NCBI GenBank assembly: GCA_045629285.1
Contig: JAZQQY010000034.1
Span: 62,001-126,000 of the forward strand
Length of the DNA: 64,000 nt
Direction of reading: 5' to 3'
From: UBA1723 sp045629285
Lineage (GTDB): Bacteria > Bacteroidota > Bacteroidia > Bacteroidales > Paludibacteraceae
Position 1 is the first letter of the stretch. Every line of letters begins with the position of its first letter. Below are positions 1 through 8,032 of the stretch, piece after piece. Under the pieces are notes generated by a model. That model was not told where the DNA came from. It ran no database searches and saw nothing but the letters and a program-made list of their open reading frames with translations. The position numbers were made by a program, and so were the translations under genes.

Positions 1-2450
1 CATTCCTTCAGGAGATTGCAAAGAAGGTTGTTCGCCACATCGGAATCGTAGGTGAGTGTAATATCCAGTACGCTTTCAACGCTCAGACAAACGACTACCG
101 TATCATCGAGATCAACGCTCGTTTGAGTCGTTCTTCTGCCTTGGCATCTAAGGCTTCAGGTTATCCATTGGCATTCGTTGCCGCTAAGTTGGCTTTGGGT
201 TACTCTCTTGACCAGATCGGTGAGATGGGTACTCCTAACTCTGCTTACGTCGCTCCTTCAGTCGACTATATGATCGTTAAGATCCCTCGTTGGGATTTAA
301 CTAAGTTTGCCGGAGTCGACAGAGAGATCGGTACTTCAATGAAGTCTGTCGGTGAGATCATGTCGATCGGTAAGTCGTTCGAGGAGATTATCCAGAAGGG
401 TCTTCGTATGATTGGTCAGGGTATGCACGGATTCGTCGGCAACAGAGACCTTGAGTTCGATGATCTTGACAAGGAACTTTCTCACCCTACAGACTTGCGT
501 ATCTTCGCCATCGCTGCTGCTTTGGAGAAGGGCTACACAGTTGAGAGAATCGAGGAGTTGACTAAGATCGACATCTGGTTCTTGAACAAGTTGAAGAATA
601 TCGTTGATTACACTAAGGTAATCGCTAAGTATAAGACAATCGAGGATATCCCTGCCGACGTGATGCGTGAGGCTAAGCGTCTTGGATTCTCCGACTTCCA
701 GATCGCTCGTTATTGCGAGAATCCGTCTGGCAACTTGGAGAAGGAGATTCTTCGTGTACGTGCTTCTCGTAAGAAGAACAATATCGTTCCTGCTGTAAGA
801 AGAATCAACACTGTTGCTTCTGAGCATCCAGAGTTGACTAACTACCTATACATGACTTACGGTGTGACTGAGCACTCAATCAACTACGATTACAAGAATG
901 AGAAGACAATCGTCGTCCTTGGTTCGGGTGCTTACCGTATCGGTTCATCGGTTGAGTTTGACTGGTGTTCGGTTAACGCTGTCCAGACAGCAAGAAAGTT
1001 GGGTTACAAGTCGATCATGATCAACTACAACCCAGAGACAGTGTCGACAGACTATGATATGTGCGATAGACTTTACTTCGATGAGTTGAGCTACGAGCGC
1101 GTATTGGATGTTTTGGATCTTGAGACTCCTAGGGGTGTTATCGTATCGGTAGGTGGACAGATTCCAAACAACTTGGCAATGAAACTTCACCGCCAGAATG
1201 TTCCAATCCTTGGTACATCTCCAGTTTCTATCGACCGTGCGGAGAATCGCCACAAGTTCTCAGCAATGCTTGACCAGCTAGGTATCGACCAGCCAAGATG
1301 GAAGGAGCTTACAAGCTTCGACGAGATCGACGCATTCATCGATCAGGTTGGATTCCCAGTATTGATCCGTCCTTCATACGTGCTTTCTGGTGCAGCGATG
1401 AACGTTTGCTACAACAAGGAGCAGATGCATACATTCTTGAAGGCAGCAGCACAGGTTTCAAAGGAGTATCCAGTTGTTGTATCTTCATTCATGCAGGAGA
1501 CAAAGGAGATCGAGTTCGACGCTGTGGCTAAGCATGGTGAGATTATCGAGTACGCTATCTCTGAGCACGTTGAGTACGCTGGTGTTCACTCTGGTGACGC
1601 TACAATCGTATTCCCTGCACAGAAAATCTATATGGAGACTGCTCGCAGAATCAAGAGAATCAGTAAGAAGATCGCTCAGGAGTTGAATATCAGCGGTCCT
1701 TTCAATATCCAGTTCTTGGCTAAGAACAACGATGTTAAGGTTATCGAGTGCAACTTGCGTGCTTCGCGAAGCTTCCCATTCGTATCTAAGGTATTGAAGA
1801 GAAACTTCATCGAGACTGCAACAAAGATTATGCTTGATGTTCCAGTCGAGACTCCTGATTCATCAACATTCGATATCGATTACGTAGGTGTTAAGGCATC
1901 ACAATTCTCGTTTGCTCGTCTTCATAAGGCAGACCCAGTTCTTGGTGTCGACATGTCGTCGACAGGTGAGGTTGGATGTATCGGAGCTGACTTCGATGAG
2001 GCATTGTTGACATCTATGATTTCAGTTGGTTATCCAATCCCTACAAAGGGCATTTTGGTTTCATCAGGAGATGTACGTGGTAAGGTTGAACTTCTTGACG
2101 CATGCAAGATGTTGTCAGGTAAGGGCTACAAGATCTACGCTACTGAGGGAACGCAGAAGTTCTTGGGTGATAACGGTGTTCAGGCAACAGCTGTTTGCTG
2201 GCCAGATGAGCAGTGCTGTGGTAAGGCTGACATTGCAAAGTTGATGGCAGACCACCAGATCGACTTGGTAATCAATGTGCCTAAGGATCAGACAAAGCGT
2301 GAGTTGACAAACGGTTACAGAATCCGTCGTTCGGCTATCGACCATAATATTCCGTTGATGACAAACGCTCGTCTTGCAAGTGCATATATCCGTGCTTTGG
2401 TCAACAAGGGTATGGAGGATATCAAGATCAAGACTTGGCAAGAGTACTAA
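1..2450 (+). CDS. carB: Carbamoyl-phosphate synthase large subunit, 5' end outside window
   Basis: This subunit makes carbamoyl phosphate from bicarbonate, ammonia and two ATP for arginine and pyrimidine synthesis. The reading frame is open from base 3, so about 815 residues are visible and roughly the first quarter lies upstream. Visible in order: the end of the first ATP-grasp unit (INARLSRSSALASKASGYPL), the oligomerisation region, the second synthetase half opening with GSGAYRIGSSVEFDW, its ATP-grasp motifs (SYVLSGAAMNV, IECNLRASRSFPFVSK), and a C-terminal MGS-type allosteric domain (DLVINVP, IRRSAIDHNIP). The wording is closer to remembered animal CPS than to E. coli CarB. A second, fused CarA-CarB lies at 17202-21548. 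Whether this copy is also fused to a CarA cannot be seen. A terminator follows directly. Confidence 0.95.
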   Translation, partial: FLQEIAKKVVRHIGIVGECNIQYAFNAQTNDYRIIEINARLSRSSALASKASGYPLAFVAAKLALGYSLDQIGEMGTPNSAYVAPSVDYMIVKIPRWDLTKFAGVDREIGTSMKSVGEIMSIGKSFEEIIQKGLRMIGQGMHGFVGNRDLEFDDLDKELSHPTDLRIFAIAAALEKGYTVERIEELTKIDIWFLNKLKNIVDYTKVIAKYKTIEDIPADVMREAKRLGFSDFQIARYCENPSGNLEKEILRVRASRKKNNIVPAVRRINTVASEHPELTNYLYMTYGVTEHSINYDYKNEKTIVVLGSGAYRIGSSVEFDWCSVNAVQTARKLGYKSIMINYNPETVSTDYDMCDRLYFDELSYERVLDVLDLETPRGVIVSVGGQIPNNLAMKLHRQNVPILGTSPVSIDRAENRHKFSAMLDQLGIDQPRWKELTSFDEIDAFIDQVGFPVLIRPSYVLSGAAMNVCYNKEQMHTFLKAAAQVSKEYPVVVSSFMQETKEIEFDAVAKHGEIIEYAISEHVEYAGVHSGDATIVFPAQKIYMETARRIKRISKKIAQELNISGPFNIQFLAKNNDVKVIECNLRASRSFPFVSKVLKRNFIETATKIMLDVPVETPDSSTFDIDYVGVKASQFSFARLHKADPVLGVDMSSTGEVGCIGADFDEALLTSMISVGYPIPTKGILVSSGDVRGKVELLDACKMLSGKGYKIYATEGTQKFLGDNGVQATAVCWPDEQCCGKADIAKLMADHQIDLVINVPKDQTKRELTNGYRIRRSAIDHNIPLMTNARLASAYIRALVNKGMEDIKIKTWQEY

Positions 2451-2454
2451 GAAA

Positions 2455-2485
2455 TGCATAATTCATAATGCATGATTCATAATTA
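2455..2485. repeat. AT-rich palindromic intergenic repeat
   Basis: Alternating ATGCATAATTCAT and ATGATTCATAATT blocks lie just after the carB stop codon. Closely similar blocks recur at about 31301-31325 and 63571-63605, each beside a terminator. The function is unknown. Confidence 0.5.
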
Positions 2486-2517
2486 TGGAGACGTGATTTT
2501 TCGCGTCTCCATTTTTA
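2485..2517 (+). terminator. Rho-independent terminator after carB
   Basis: The arms ATGGAGACG (2485-2493) and CGTCTCCAT (2504-2512) pair around a T-rich loop and run into TTTTT. The GAGACG core is shared with several other terminators in the window. Confidence 0.85.
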
Positions 2518-2518
2518 T

Positions 2519-2526
2519 TATCTTTG
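2519..2526 (+). promoter_or_regulatory. Bacteroidota -7 promoter element
   Basis: TATCTTTG matches the TAnnTTTG -7 consensus, 18 bases before the ATG at 2545. It overlaps an upstream in-frame TTG (2524), so that TTG cannot be the start. Confidence 0.7.
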
Positions 2527-2544
2527 CACTCGCAAGATAATTTT

Positions 2545-3078
2545 ATGGAAGTTTTAAATATAATAAGTGCGATAGGATTTTTGGCAATGTCAGTGTACAT
2601 TGTCTGCTTTCTATTGAAGTTTAGATTAATCCCGCAGAGTCTGAGCATCACGGCTGAATACTCAGGAAGGTATACATGGTGGAAAATCACGATCTGTACC
2701 GTCATGGGTTGGCTATCTTATTGGTTTCCTACTACTTATTCGTTTGCTGAGTATTCTTTCTGGCCAATAATGCCATCGATAGGAGTGCTTGGTCTTGCTC
2801 TTGCCGGATATTATTCCTATCATCCTGGCGACGAGACAAAATTGGAGCTTGCGATTCATAAGACGGGGTCGTTCATTGGCAGCGCTTGTGTCTGCCTATT
2901 TTATATAATTGCGTTGGAACAGGATTTTGTTTGGTTGATTTTAGGGGTAGGACTCGTTTTGGGGTTGTTGATTAAAGGAAAACGATTGGATTTTCCCGAC
3001 AGTAATTCGATTTTGTTTTGGGAAGAGATTGGAATCATCTTCATTATCGAATATGACGTGATGTCAAGATTGTTCTGA
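2545..3078 (+). CDS. Small multi-pass membrane protein, unknown function
   Basis: This 177-residue protein is not recognised. It reads as five or six hydrophobic segments, for example ISAIGFLAMSVYIVCFLL near the N-terminus, a Trp-rich second segment, IGVLGLALAGYY, IGSACVCLFYIIAL and WLILGVGLVLGLLI. The connecting loops are short and charged, so it is probably an integral inner-membrane protein. ATG 2545 is chosen because the -7 promoter element at 2519-2526 covers the alternative TTG. It is a single-gene unit between the carB terminator and the promoter of the next gene. No catalytic motif is visible. Confidence 0.65.
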   Translation: MEVLNIISAIGFLAMSVYIVCFLLKFRLIPQSLSITAEYSGRYTWWKITICTVMGWLSYWFPTTYSFAEYSFWPIMPSIGVLGLALAGYYSYHPGDETKLELAIHKTGSFIGSACVCLFYIIALEQDFVWLILGVGLVLGLLIKGKRLDFPDSNSILFWEEIGIIFIIEYDVMSRLF

Positions 3079-3106
3079 TGATGTAATGAAAATTACATAT
3101 TTTTCA

Positions 3107-3114
3107 TATATTTG
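3107..3114 (+). promoter_or_regulatory. Bacteroidota -7 promoter element
   Basis: TATATTTG lies 26 bases upstream of the ATG at 3141 and probably drives the 3141 and 3972 genes as an operon. Confidence 0.7.
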
Positions 3115-3140
3115 TCGCCTAAACTAATTTGAAATAAACG

Positions 3141-3956
3141 ATGGAAATCATTGCTATAGCAGAATTTCTGCTTATCATATATCTGGCATATAAACTACTT
3201 TCTGTCAAACAAGGGAAGAAGTATGAAGCGTCGCTCCCGGGAAGAAAACATCTGAAGAAAGGAGAGGGTGAATTGAGAACATTCAGTTGGAGCCTTGATT
3301 CTCCGCAAAAAACAAAGCTCAAAGGTCACTTGATGATGAGGTTTGATCCTGAATATATTAAGGAACTTCGTCAAGCCAATCCATATTCAAATCCAGCAGG
3401 AGTCAGAGATAATGTGACTAATCTTAAGCAGATGTATTTCTACATGCTCAACCATCCTAAGACAATCATGAATCTTGTGACGATTGTGCAGTTCATTAAT
3501 CGAGAGTGTAGCAAAGTTGGCGTCAGAGAATTGGATAAACTCCAGTTTGTGCTTGATTTTGTGCAGGAGCCTAATATAGACTACGCTTACGACGAAGACT
3601 GTCCTGAAATCAGCAATATCCATGAATATGTAAGATTTCCGGATGAGACTCTTTATGATCGACGTGGTGATTGCGATTGCAAGTCATTCTTGGCGGCTTC
3701 GTTATTTCATTTGATGGGCTACAATGTTTTGTATATGCTATCATATAAGCAACGACATGCGGCTATTTGTGTGGAGTACGATGAGAAGTGGCGAGGTCTT
3801 CTACAGAACAGGGAGAAGATGACAGATATCTATATGGATATAGCAGGAAGAAAATATGTCTTCTGCGAGACTACCTCCGATGGATTCCGTATCGGAGGAA
3901 TTGATGACGATTTGTCGGTGAAGGATTTTGAAATTATATTGGAACTAAGAGCATAA
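3141..3956 (+). CDS. Membrane-anchored transglutaminase-like domain protein
   Basis: The 271-residue protein has one N-terminal hydrophobic anchor (about residues 2-20) followed by a soluble domain. The second half carries a transglutaminase/cysteine-protease-like core: RRGDCDCKSFLAASLFHLMG places the likely nucleophile at Cys178, RHAAICVEY supplies His206, and FCETTSDGFRIG (around Glu243) fits the position of the third residue. The fold family is known for Cys-His-Asp hydrolases and transferases; the substrate here is unknown. The gene has its own -7 promoter and is followed 15 bases later by the HAD gene, suggesting co-transcription. The Cys/His spacing supports an active enzyme, but an inactive structural version is possible. 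Confidence 0.72.
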   Translation: MEIIAIAEFLLIIYLAYKLLSVKQGKKYEASLPGRKHLKKGEGELRTFSWSLDSPQKTKLKGHLMMRFDPEYIKELRQANPYSNPAGVRDNVTNLKQMYFYMLNHPKTIMNLVTIVQFINRECSKVGVRELDKLQFVLDFVQEPNIDYAYDEDCPEISNIHEYVRFPDETLYDRRGDCDCKSFLAASLFHLMGYNVLYMLSYKQRHAAICVEYDEKWRGLLQNREKMTDIYMDIAGRKYVFCETTSDGFRIGGIDDDLSVKDFEIILELRA

Positions 3957-3971
3957 AGTTTTTATAAACAA

Positions 3972-4601
3972 ATGATTAAGAATTTGATATTCGACTGGGG
4001 AGGCGTGTTGAGTGTAAGCCGGCACGATGAGGCTGTGAAGCGTTTTGCAGCACTGGGCGTTCCCGACGCAGACAACTATTTTGAAGAAGGAAAGAATTGG
4101 AAAGGTATTTTTGGTTTGGTGGAAGACGGAGGCATCAGCATCGACGATTTCCTGACAAAAGTATCCGACCTTTGTGGAAAACCAATCACTTTCGAGCAGA
4201 TTGCATACGCTTGGTGGGGATTCTACTCACATTTGCCAAAGGGCATGTTAGCACAGTTGGCGGCATGGAAGAATGAAGGCTATAACGTCTATATGCTTAC
4301 CAATAACAATCCATTCATGATGAGCTATATCCGTGGAGAACAGTTTGCTCCAGAAGGCAAACCATTCTATAGCTACTTTGACCATCTGTACGTCAGCTGC
4401 GACATCGGTTTGGCTAAACCGGATCCTGCTATCTATCAATACGTTCTGGACCATGGGCACATGAATCCAGCCGAGACAATCTTTGTTGACGACCGTCGTC
4501 AGAATCTTTTGGGTGCTGATAAGGTCGGAATGAAAACATATTTCGTGGAGGACAGTGAGAACTGGATTGATGGATTCAAGGAATTCCTGGAGGGAATGTA
4601 A
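3972..4601 (+). CDS. HAD-superfamily hydrolase
   Basis: At 209 residues it is a typical size for a HAD phosphatase with a small cap. Motif I is IFDWGGVL at the N-terminus. The nucleophilic Asp is present, and Gly replaces the usual second Asp, as in the YihX/epoxide-hydrolase-like branch. Motif II is YMLTNNN, motif III is the Lys in GLAKPDPAIY, and motif IV is FVDDRRQNLLGA. It probably dephosphorylates a small phosphorylated metabolite in the cytoplasm; the substrate cannot be read. It lies 15 bases after the transglutaminase-like gene with no separate promoter. Confidence 0.9.
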   Translation: MIKNLIFDWGGVLSVSRHDEAVKRFAALGVPDADNYFEEGKNWKGIFGLVEDGGISIDDFLTKVSDLCGKPITFEQIAYAWWGFYSHLPKGMLAQLAAWKNEGYNVYMLTNNNPFMMSYIRGEQFAPEGKPFYSYFDHLYVSCDIGLAKPDPAIYQYVLDHGHMNPAETIFVDDRRQNLLGADKVGMKTYFVEDSENWIDGFKEFLEGM

Positions 4602-4642
4602 GATGTAAATGTAAGAGGTAACGGTTAGTTTTAAAATAATAG

Positions 4643-4691
4643 CCTAGGGTTGCGCAAGCGTCGAAGACGATTACGCCTACCCTAGGTTTTT
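4643..4691. repeat. REP-like palindrome or terminator
   Basis: Perfect 8-base arms CCTAGGGT (4643-4650) and ACCCTAGG (4679-4686) enclose a 28-base loop that itself holds CGTC-GAA-GACG. A short T run follows, so it may terminate the HAD transcript. The composition is GC-richer than the surroundings, and the arms resemble CCTAGGGTTGCGC-type interspersed palindromes known from Bacteroidota genomes. Only one copy is seen in this window. Confidence 0.55.
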
Positions 4692-4724
4692 AGGTTATGT
4701 CATTTTTTCGTATATGTTTTTAGG

Positions 4725-4790
4725 AAGTTGGGTAATAAATAAAGAAAAATTAGGTGATAAATATTCAAAAGTTAGGCAATAAGACACGTG
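4725..4790 (+). repeat. Three imperfect 22-bp tandem units
   Basis: Units begin at 4725, 4747 and 4769 with AAGTTGGGTAATAAA, AAATTAGGTGATAAA and AAGTTAGGCAATAAG. The spacing is exactly 22 bases, so successive units are in different reading frames. Each unit read alone gives KLG(N/D)K. Confidence 0.6.
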
Positions 4791-4986
4791 ATAGAATCAT
4801 ATCAGTGTTGATTGACAATCCGTCGTTGTCGAAAGCGTCTGTTGCCAAGATAACAGGCAAGTCAAGCAAGACAGTTGAATGGCATATCAAAAGGTTGGTG
4901 GACGAAGGCTTGGTAAGGCATGTCGGAGCAAATAAAATGGCCATTGGGAAATCTTGACGACAGATGGAAATTTAAACGGAATCTAA
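4754..4986 (+). pseudogene. Decayed C-terminal fragment of an AAA_4/RecG-like regulator
   Basis: A 67-residue frame (GTG at 4754, stop 4955-4957) encodes a winged-helix tail: TRDRIISVLIDNPSLSKASV, then TGKSSKTVEWHIKRLVDEGL. This is how the C-terminus of AlbA_2/AAA_4 'putative DNA-binding' proteins usually looks. Those proteins normally end with a KxGHWEI-type strand. Here the frame reads NKMAIGKS, but restoring one base near 4940 gives KMGHWEILTTDGNLNGI before a stop at 4984-4986. Upstream, degenerate KLG(N/D)K repeats are split over frames by stops. I infer a remnant whose N-terminal ATPase part is gone. A functional mini-regulator is the alternative. Confidence 0.55.
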
Positions 4987-5009
4987 TTGGGGGTTTGAGC
5001 GCTTTTTAA

Positions 5010-5017
5010 TATATTTG
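5010..5017 (+). promoter_or_regulatory. Bacteroidota -7 promoter element
   Basis: TATATTTG lies 27 bases upstream of the S41 peptidase ATG at 5045. It probably drives the S41-nucleotidyltransferase-Lrp operon. Confidence 0.7.
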
Positions 5018-5044
5018 TTGCATCTTTAACTTTGAATTCGTAAT

Positions 5045-6703
5045 ATGGGAATTAAAAGAAATAAAATATATTCAGCCATGATCGGCTTGTTGGCTGCAGT
5101 GGCTCCAACTTCTGTTTGGGCTAATAAAAATGCCGAGGTTTCACGTAATCTTGAAATCTATTCTACTTTGTTGCGTGAGCTTGACATGTTCTATGTCGAC
5201 ACATTCTCCGTTGAAAAGACAGTCGAGACAGGAATTGATGCCATGCTAAACAAAATCGACCCTTACACAATGTACATTCCTGAGCGTGAGATGGACGACC
5301 TAAAGTTCATGACTACGGGTACATACGCAGGAGTCGGTTCTGTTATTTCTCAGCGTGACAGTCTTGTTATTATCCAGGAGGTTTACGAAAACTCTCCATC
5401 TCATAAGTACGGACTTAAAGCTGGCGACATTATCCTTAGTGTCGACGGGGAGAAGGTGATAGGAAGCACAACTACAGATGTCAGCAAGAAACTTCGAGGT
5501 GTTGCAGGGACATCGGTTAAGGTGGTTGTAAAGCGTGCAGACAAGGAGGTGACGCTTAACATTATACGTGACAATATCACAATTTCGTCAGTCAACTTGG
5601 CGAAGAACATCGGAAACAATGTCGGATACATTCAGTTGACTGGTTTCACAACAGGTACAGCTGATTTGTTCAAGACAGAGTTGAAGAAACTTAAGCAGTC
5701 GGGCATCAAAGGTTTGATTATCGACCTTCGTTCTAACCCAGGTGGTATTCTTTCCGAGGCAGTTGACATTGTTGGCTGTTTTGTGGAGAAGGGCACAAAG
5801 GTGGTTTACACAAAGAGCAAGATCAAGGAGTGGGATGAGACATTCTTGACTACAAAGGATCCTGTCGACTTGGATATGCCAATCGTAGTGATGGTAAACG
5901 GAGAGAGTGCTTCTGCTGCTGAGATCGTTTCCGGTGCATTACAGGATTTGGATAGAGCGGTCATCATGGGAGAACGCACTTACGGTAAGGGACTTGTTCA
6001 GACAAGCCGTAGTTTGCCTTTCGGAGGTAGCTTGAAATTGACAATCTCCAAATATCATATTCCTTCAGGACGTTGTATTCAGGCAATTGACTATGCCCGT
6101 ACACGTGAGAACGGAAAGAAATTCGTTATTCCTGATAGCTTAACTCACGAGTTCACAACTAAGAACGGAAGAATCGTGAAGGATGGATGTGGTGTTATGC
6201 CGGACACTGTTTATACAGGAGATAGTGTTCCTGCTCCTATTGTATACCATCTTTACGCAAAGAACATCATCTTCGATTATGGTACAAAGTGGGCATCAGA
6301 GCATCCGACAATTCCGTCGATCCCAGAATTCACTTTCAATGATTGGCAGGATTTCAAGAATTTCGTCGTCAGCAAGGATTTCAGCTATAAGACAGATAAG
6401 GAAAAACTTTTTGATGCTCTAGTAGAGAAAGCAAAGAAAGATAGCACATACGAGGCTGCAAAACCTCAGTACGATGCTTTGCAGATGGCTCTGTTCAGAT
6501 GTCAGGATGAGGAGCTGGATAAGAACAAGACTGAAATTATTCAGTTGATTTCTACAGATTTGGCTCATCGCTACTATTTCCAGAAGGGAGCTTCTGAGGA
6601 GAGTTTGAAGTATTGCAAAGAGACAATGAGAGCATCTGAGATCTTGCGCAACAAGAAAGTGTACGACTCTATTTTGTCAACTTCTAAAAAGAGCAGCAAA
6701 TGA
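5045..6703 (+). CDS. S41 (CtpA/tail-specific) periplasmic protease
   Basis: The 552-residue protein has a signal peptide (about residues 1-26, ending near VWANKN), an N-terminal helical region, a PDZ domain (about 90-175; GTYAGVGSVIS to GLKAGDIILSVDGEKV) and the S41 catalytic domain. MVNGESASAAEIVSGALQDL carries the catalytic Ser (Ser288/290 region), and RTYGKGLVQ carries the general-base Lys near 315. C-terminal processing proteases of this kind trim or degrade periplasmic proteins. A paralogue of similar layout is at 13019-14785. The stop codon overlaps the next ATG by four bases (ATGA), so translation of the two genes is likely coupled. Confidence 0.93.
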   Translation: MGIKRNKIYSAMIGLLAAVAPTSVWANKNAEVSRNLEIYSTLLRELDMFYVDTFSVEKTVETGIDAMLNKIDPYTMYIPEREMDDLKFMTTGTYAGVGSVISQRDSLVIIQEVYENSPSHKYGLKAGDIILSVDGEKVIGSTTTDVSKKLRGVAGTSVKVVVKRADKEVTLNIIRDNITISSVNLAKNIGNNVGYIQLTGFTTGTADLFKTELKKLKQSGIKGLIIDLRSNPGGILSEAVDIVGCFVEKGTKVVYTKSKIKEWDETFLTTKDPVDLDMPIVVMVNGESASAAEIVSGALQDLDRAVIMGERTYGKGLVQTSRSLPFGGSLKLTISKYHIPSGRCIQAIDYARTRENGKKFVIPDSLTHEFTTKNGRIVKDGCGVMPDTVYTGDSVPAPIVYHLYAKNIIFDYGTKWASEHPTIPSIPEFTFNDWQDFKNFVVSKDFSYKTDKEKLFDALVEKAKKDSTYEAAKPQYDALQMALFRCQDEELDKNKTEIIQLISTDLAHRYYFQKGASEESLKYCKETMRASEILRNKKVYDSILSTSKKSSK

Positions 6704-7437
6704 GAGCAATGATTTTTGCTGCCGGACTTGGCACTCGTCTGCGCCCGCTAACAGACAATCGTCCGAAAGCATTGGTGGAGCTTAACGGCAAACCTTTGCT
6801 TTTCCATTGTATTGAGAATCTGAAGCGTTTCGGGGTGACTGAATTCATGGTCAATGTCCATCATTTCGGAGATCAGATTATAGATTATCTGAATTCAAAT
6901 GATTTCGGCGTTGACATTAAGGTTTCAGACGAACGTGATTTTCTTCTTGATACAGGAGGTGGATTGAAGCGTGCGTTTGAGACATTCGGTGGTGAAGATC
7001 CGATCATTGTTCACAATGTAGATATATTTTCAAATGCGGATGTCGAAGCATTGTATGATGCACATATCGCAAGCAATGCAGAGGCTACGCTTCTATGTTC
7101 ACACAGAGATTCGTCTCGACAGTTGATCTCGTCGGAGGACGGTCGATTGCGTGCATGGAAAAATCTTAAGACAGACGACATCAAAGGGGATGCCACTGTG
7201 TTTGATGAACCAAACAATCAGTTGGCGTTTGCCGGAATACATATAATAAACCCATCACTTTTGCGAGAGATGTCTGGTTATCCCGACAAATTCTCCATCA
7301 TTGATTTTTACTTGGATATGGCAAAGTTTCACGATATCCAGCTACATGAATCAGTTGATTTGCAGCTTATTGATGTAGGTAAGGTTGATGCATTGGCAAA
7401 AGCGAGCGAGTTTATTGACCGACACATTAATCACTAA
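6700..7437 (+). CDS. Sugar-1-phosphate nucleotidyltransferase (MurU/GMP-like)
   Basis: This 245-residue enzyme opens with the nucleotide-binding signature IFAAGLGTRLRPLTDNRPKA and VELNGKPLLFH. LLDTGGGLKRAFETF and the metal-site VHNVDIF follow. A C-terminal left-handed helix domain is absent, as in the short MurU/mannose-1-phosphate guanylyltransferase-like branch. It joins an NTP to a sugar 1-phosphate for cell-wall or surface-sugar synthesis; the sugar cannot be told. A kinase partner often accompanies this family, but none is adjacent here. The ATG overlaps the S41 stop, and the Lrp gene follows after 11 bases. Confidence 0.87.
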   Translation: MRAMIFAAGLGTRLRPLTDNRPKALVELNGKPLLFHCIENLKRFGVTEFMVNVHHFGDQIIDYLNSNDFGVDIKVSDERDFLLDTGGGLKRAFETFGGEDPIIVHNVDIFSNADVEALYDAHIASNAEATLLCSHRDSSRQLISSEDGRLRAWKNLKTDDIKGDATVFDEPNNQLAFAGIHIINPSLLREMSGYPDKFSIIDFYLDMAKFHDIQLHESVDLQLIDVGKVDALAKASEFIDRHINH

Positions 7438-7448
7438 ACAAACTGAAT

Positions 7449-7973
7449 ATGGGACAGAAACACATTGACAAATTAGACGAGAAGATTCTGAAGTTAATTT
7501 CAGACAACGCACGTATGCCATTCTTGGAGGTGGCTAGAGAGTGTAACGTCTCGGGCGCTGCAATTCATCAGCGTATACAGAAGTTGCAGAAGATCGGAGT
7601 GATCAAAGGCTCTGAGTTTGTGCTAGATCCTTCTAAAATCGGCTACAACACTTGCGCGTACATGGGTATTTTCTTGCGCGACGCAAATGATTTCCAAGAT
7701 GTTGTAGACGCTTTGTATAAGATTCCGGAAGTGGTGGAGTGCCACTATACAACAGGTGAGTATGCAATGTTCATCAAAATCTATGCAAAGAGCAACCGTG
7801 ATTTCTTGCGTTTGATTCATGAGAAATTGCAGGCTATCAAAGGAATTTCCAGCACAGAGACAATCATCTCTCTTAACGAGGCATTCAAACGTCAGGCTCC
7901 GATCATTGATATTGAAATTACAGACGATGATTACGATGGAGACGATGACATTGCCGACGATGTAATGGATTAA
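7449..7973 (+). CDS. Lrp/AsnC-family transcriptional regulator
   Basis: Of the 174 residues, the first 60 form the winged HTH (LDEKILKLISDNARMPFLEV, CNVSGAAIHQRIQKL). Residues about 70-150 form the RAM ligand-binding/oligomerisation domain (KIPEVVECHYTTGEYAMFIK). A strongly acidic tail (DDDYDGDDDIADDVMD) extends beyond the usual Lrp end. Such regulators sense amino acids and bind DNA as octamers. A paralogue at 22948-23406 shares the same signature sentences but lacks the tail. It is the third gene of the S41-nucleotidyltransferase operon. Targets are unknown. Confidence 0.9.
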   Translation: MGQKHIDKLDEKILKLISDNARMPFLEVARECNVSGAAIHQRIQKLQKIGVIKGSEFVLDPSKIGYNTCAYMGIFLRDANDFQDVVDALYKIPEVVECHYTTGEYAMFIKIYAKSNRDFLRLIHEKLQAIKGISSTETIISLNEAFKRQAPIIDIEITDDDYDGDDDIADDVMD

Positions 7974-8032
7974 TAGTAAATAGTTAATGATTAATAATGT
8001 TTTTGGGGTTCATGGTTCATGGAACTTGAAAC

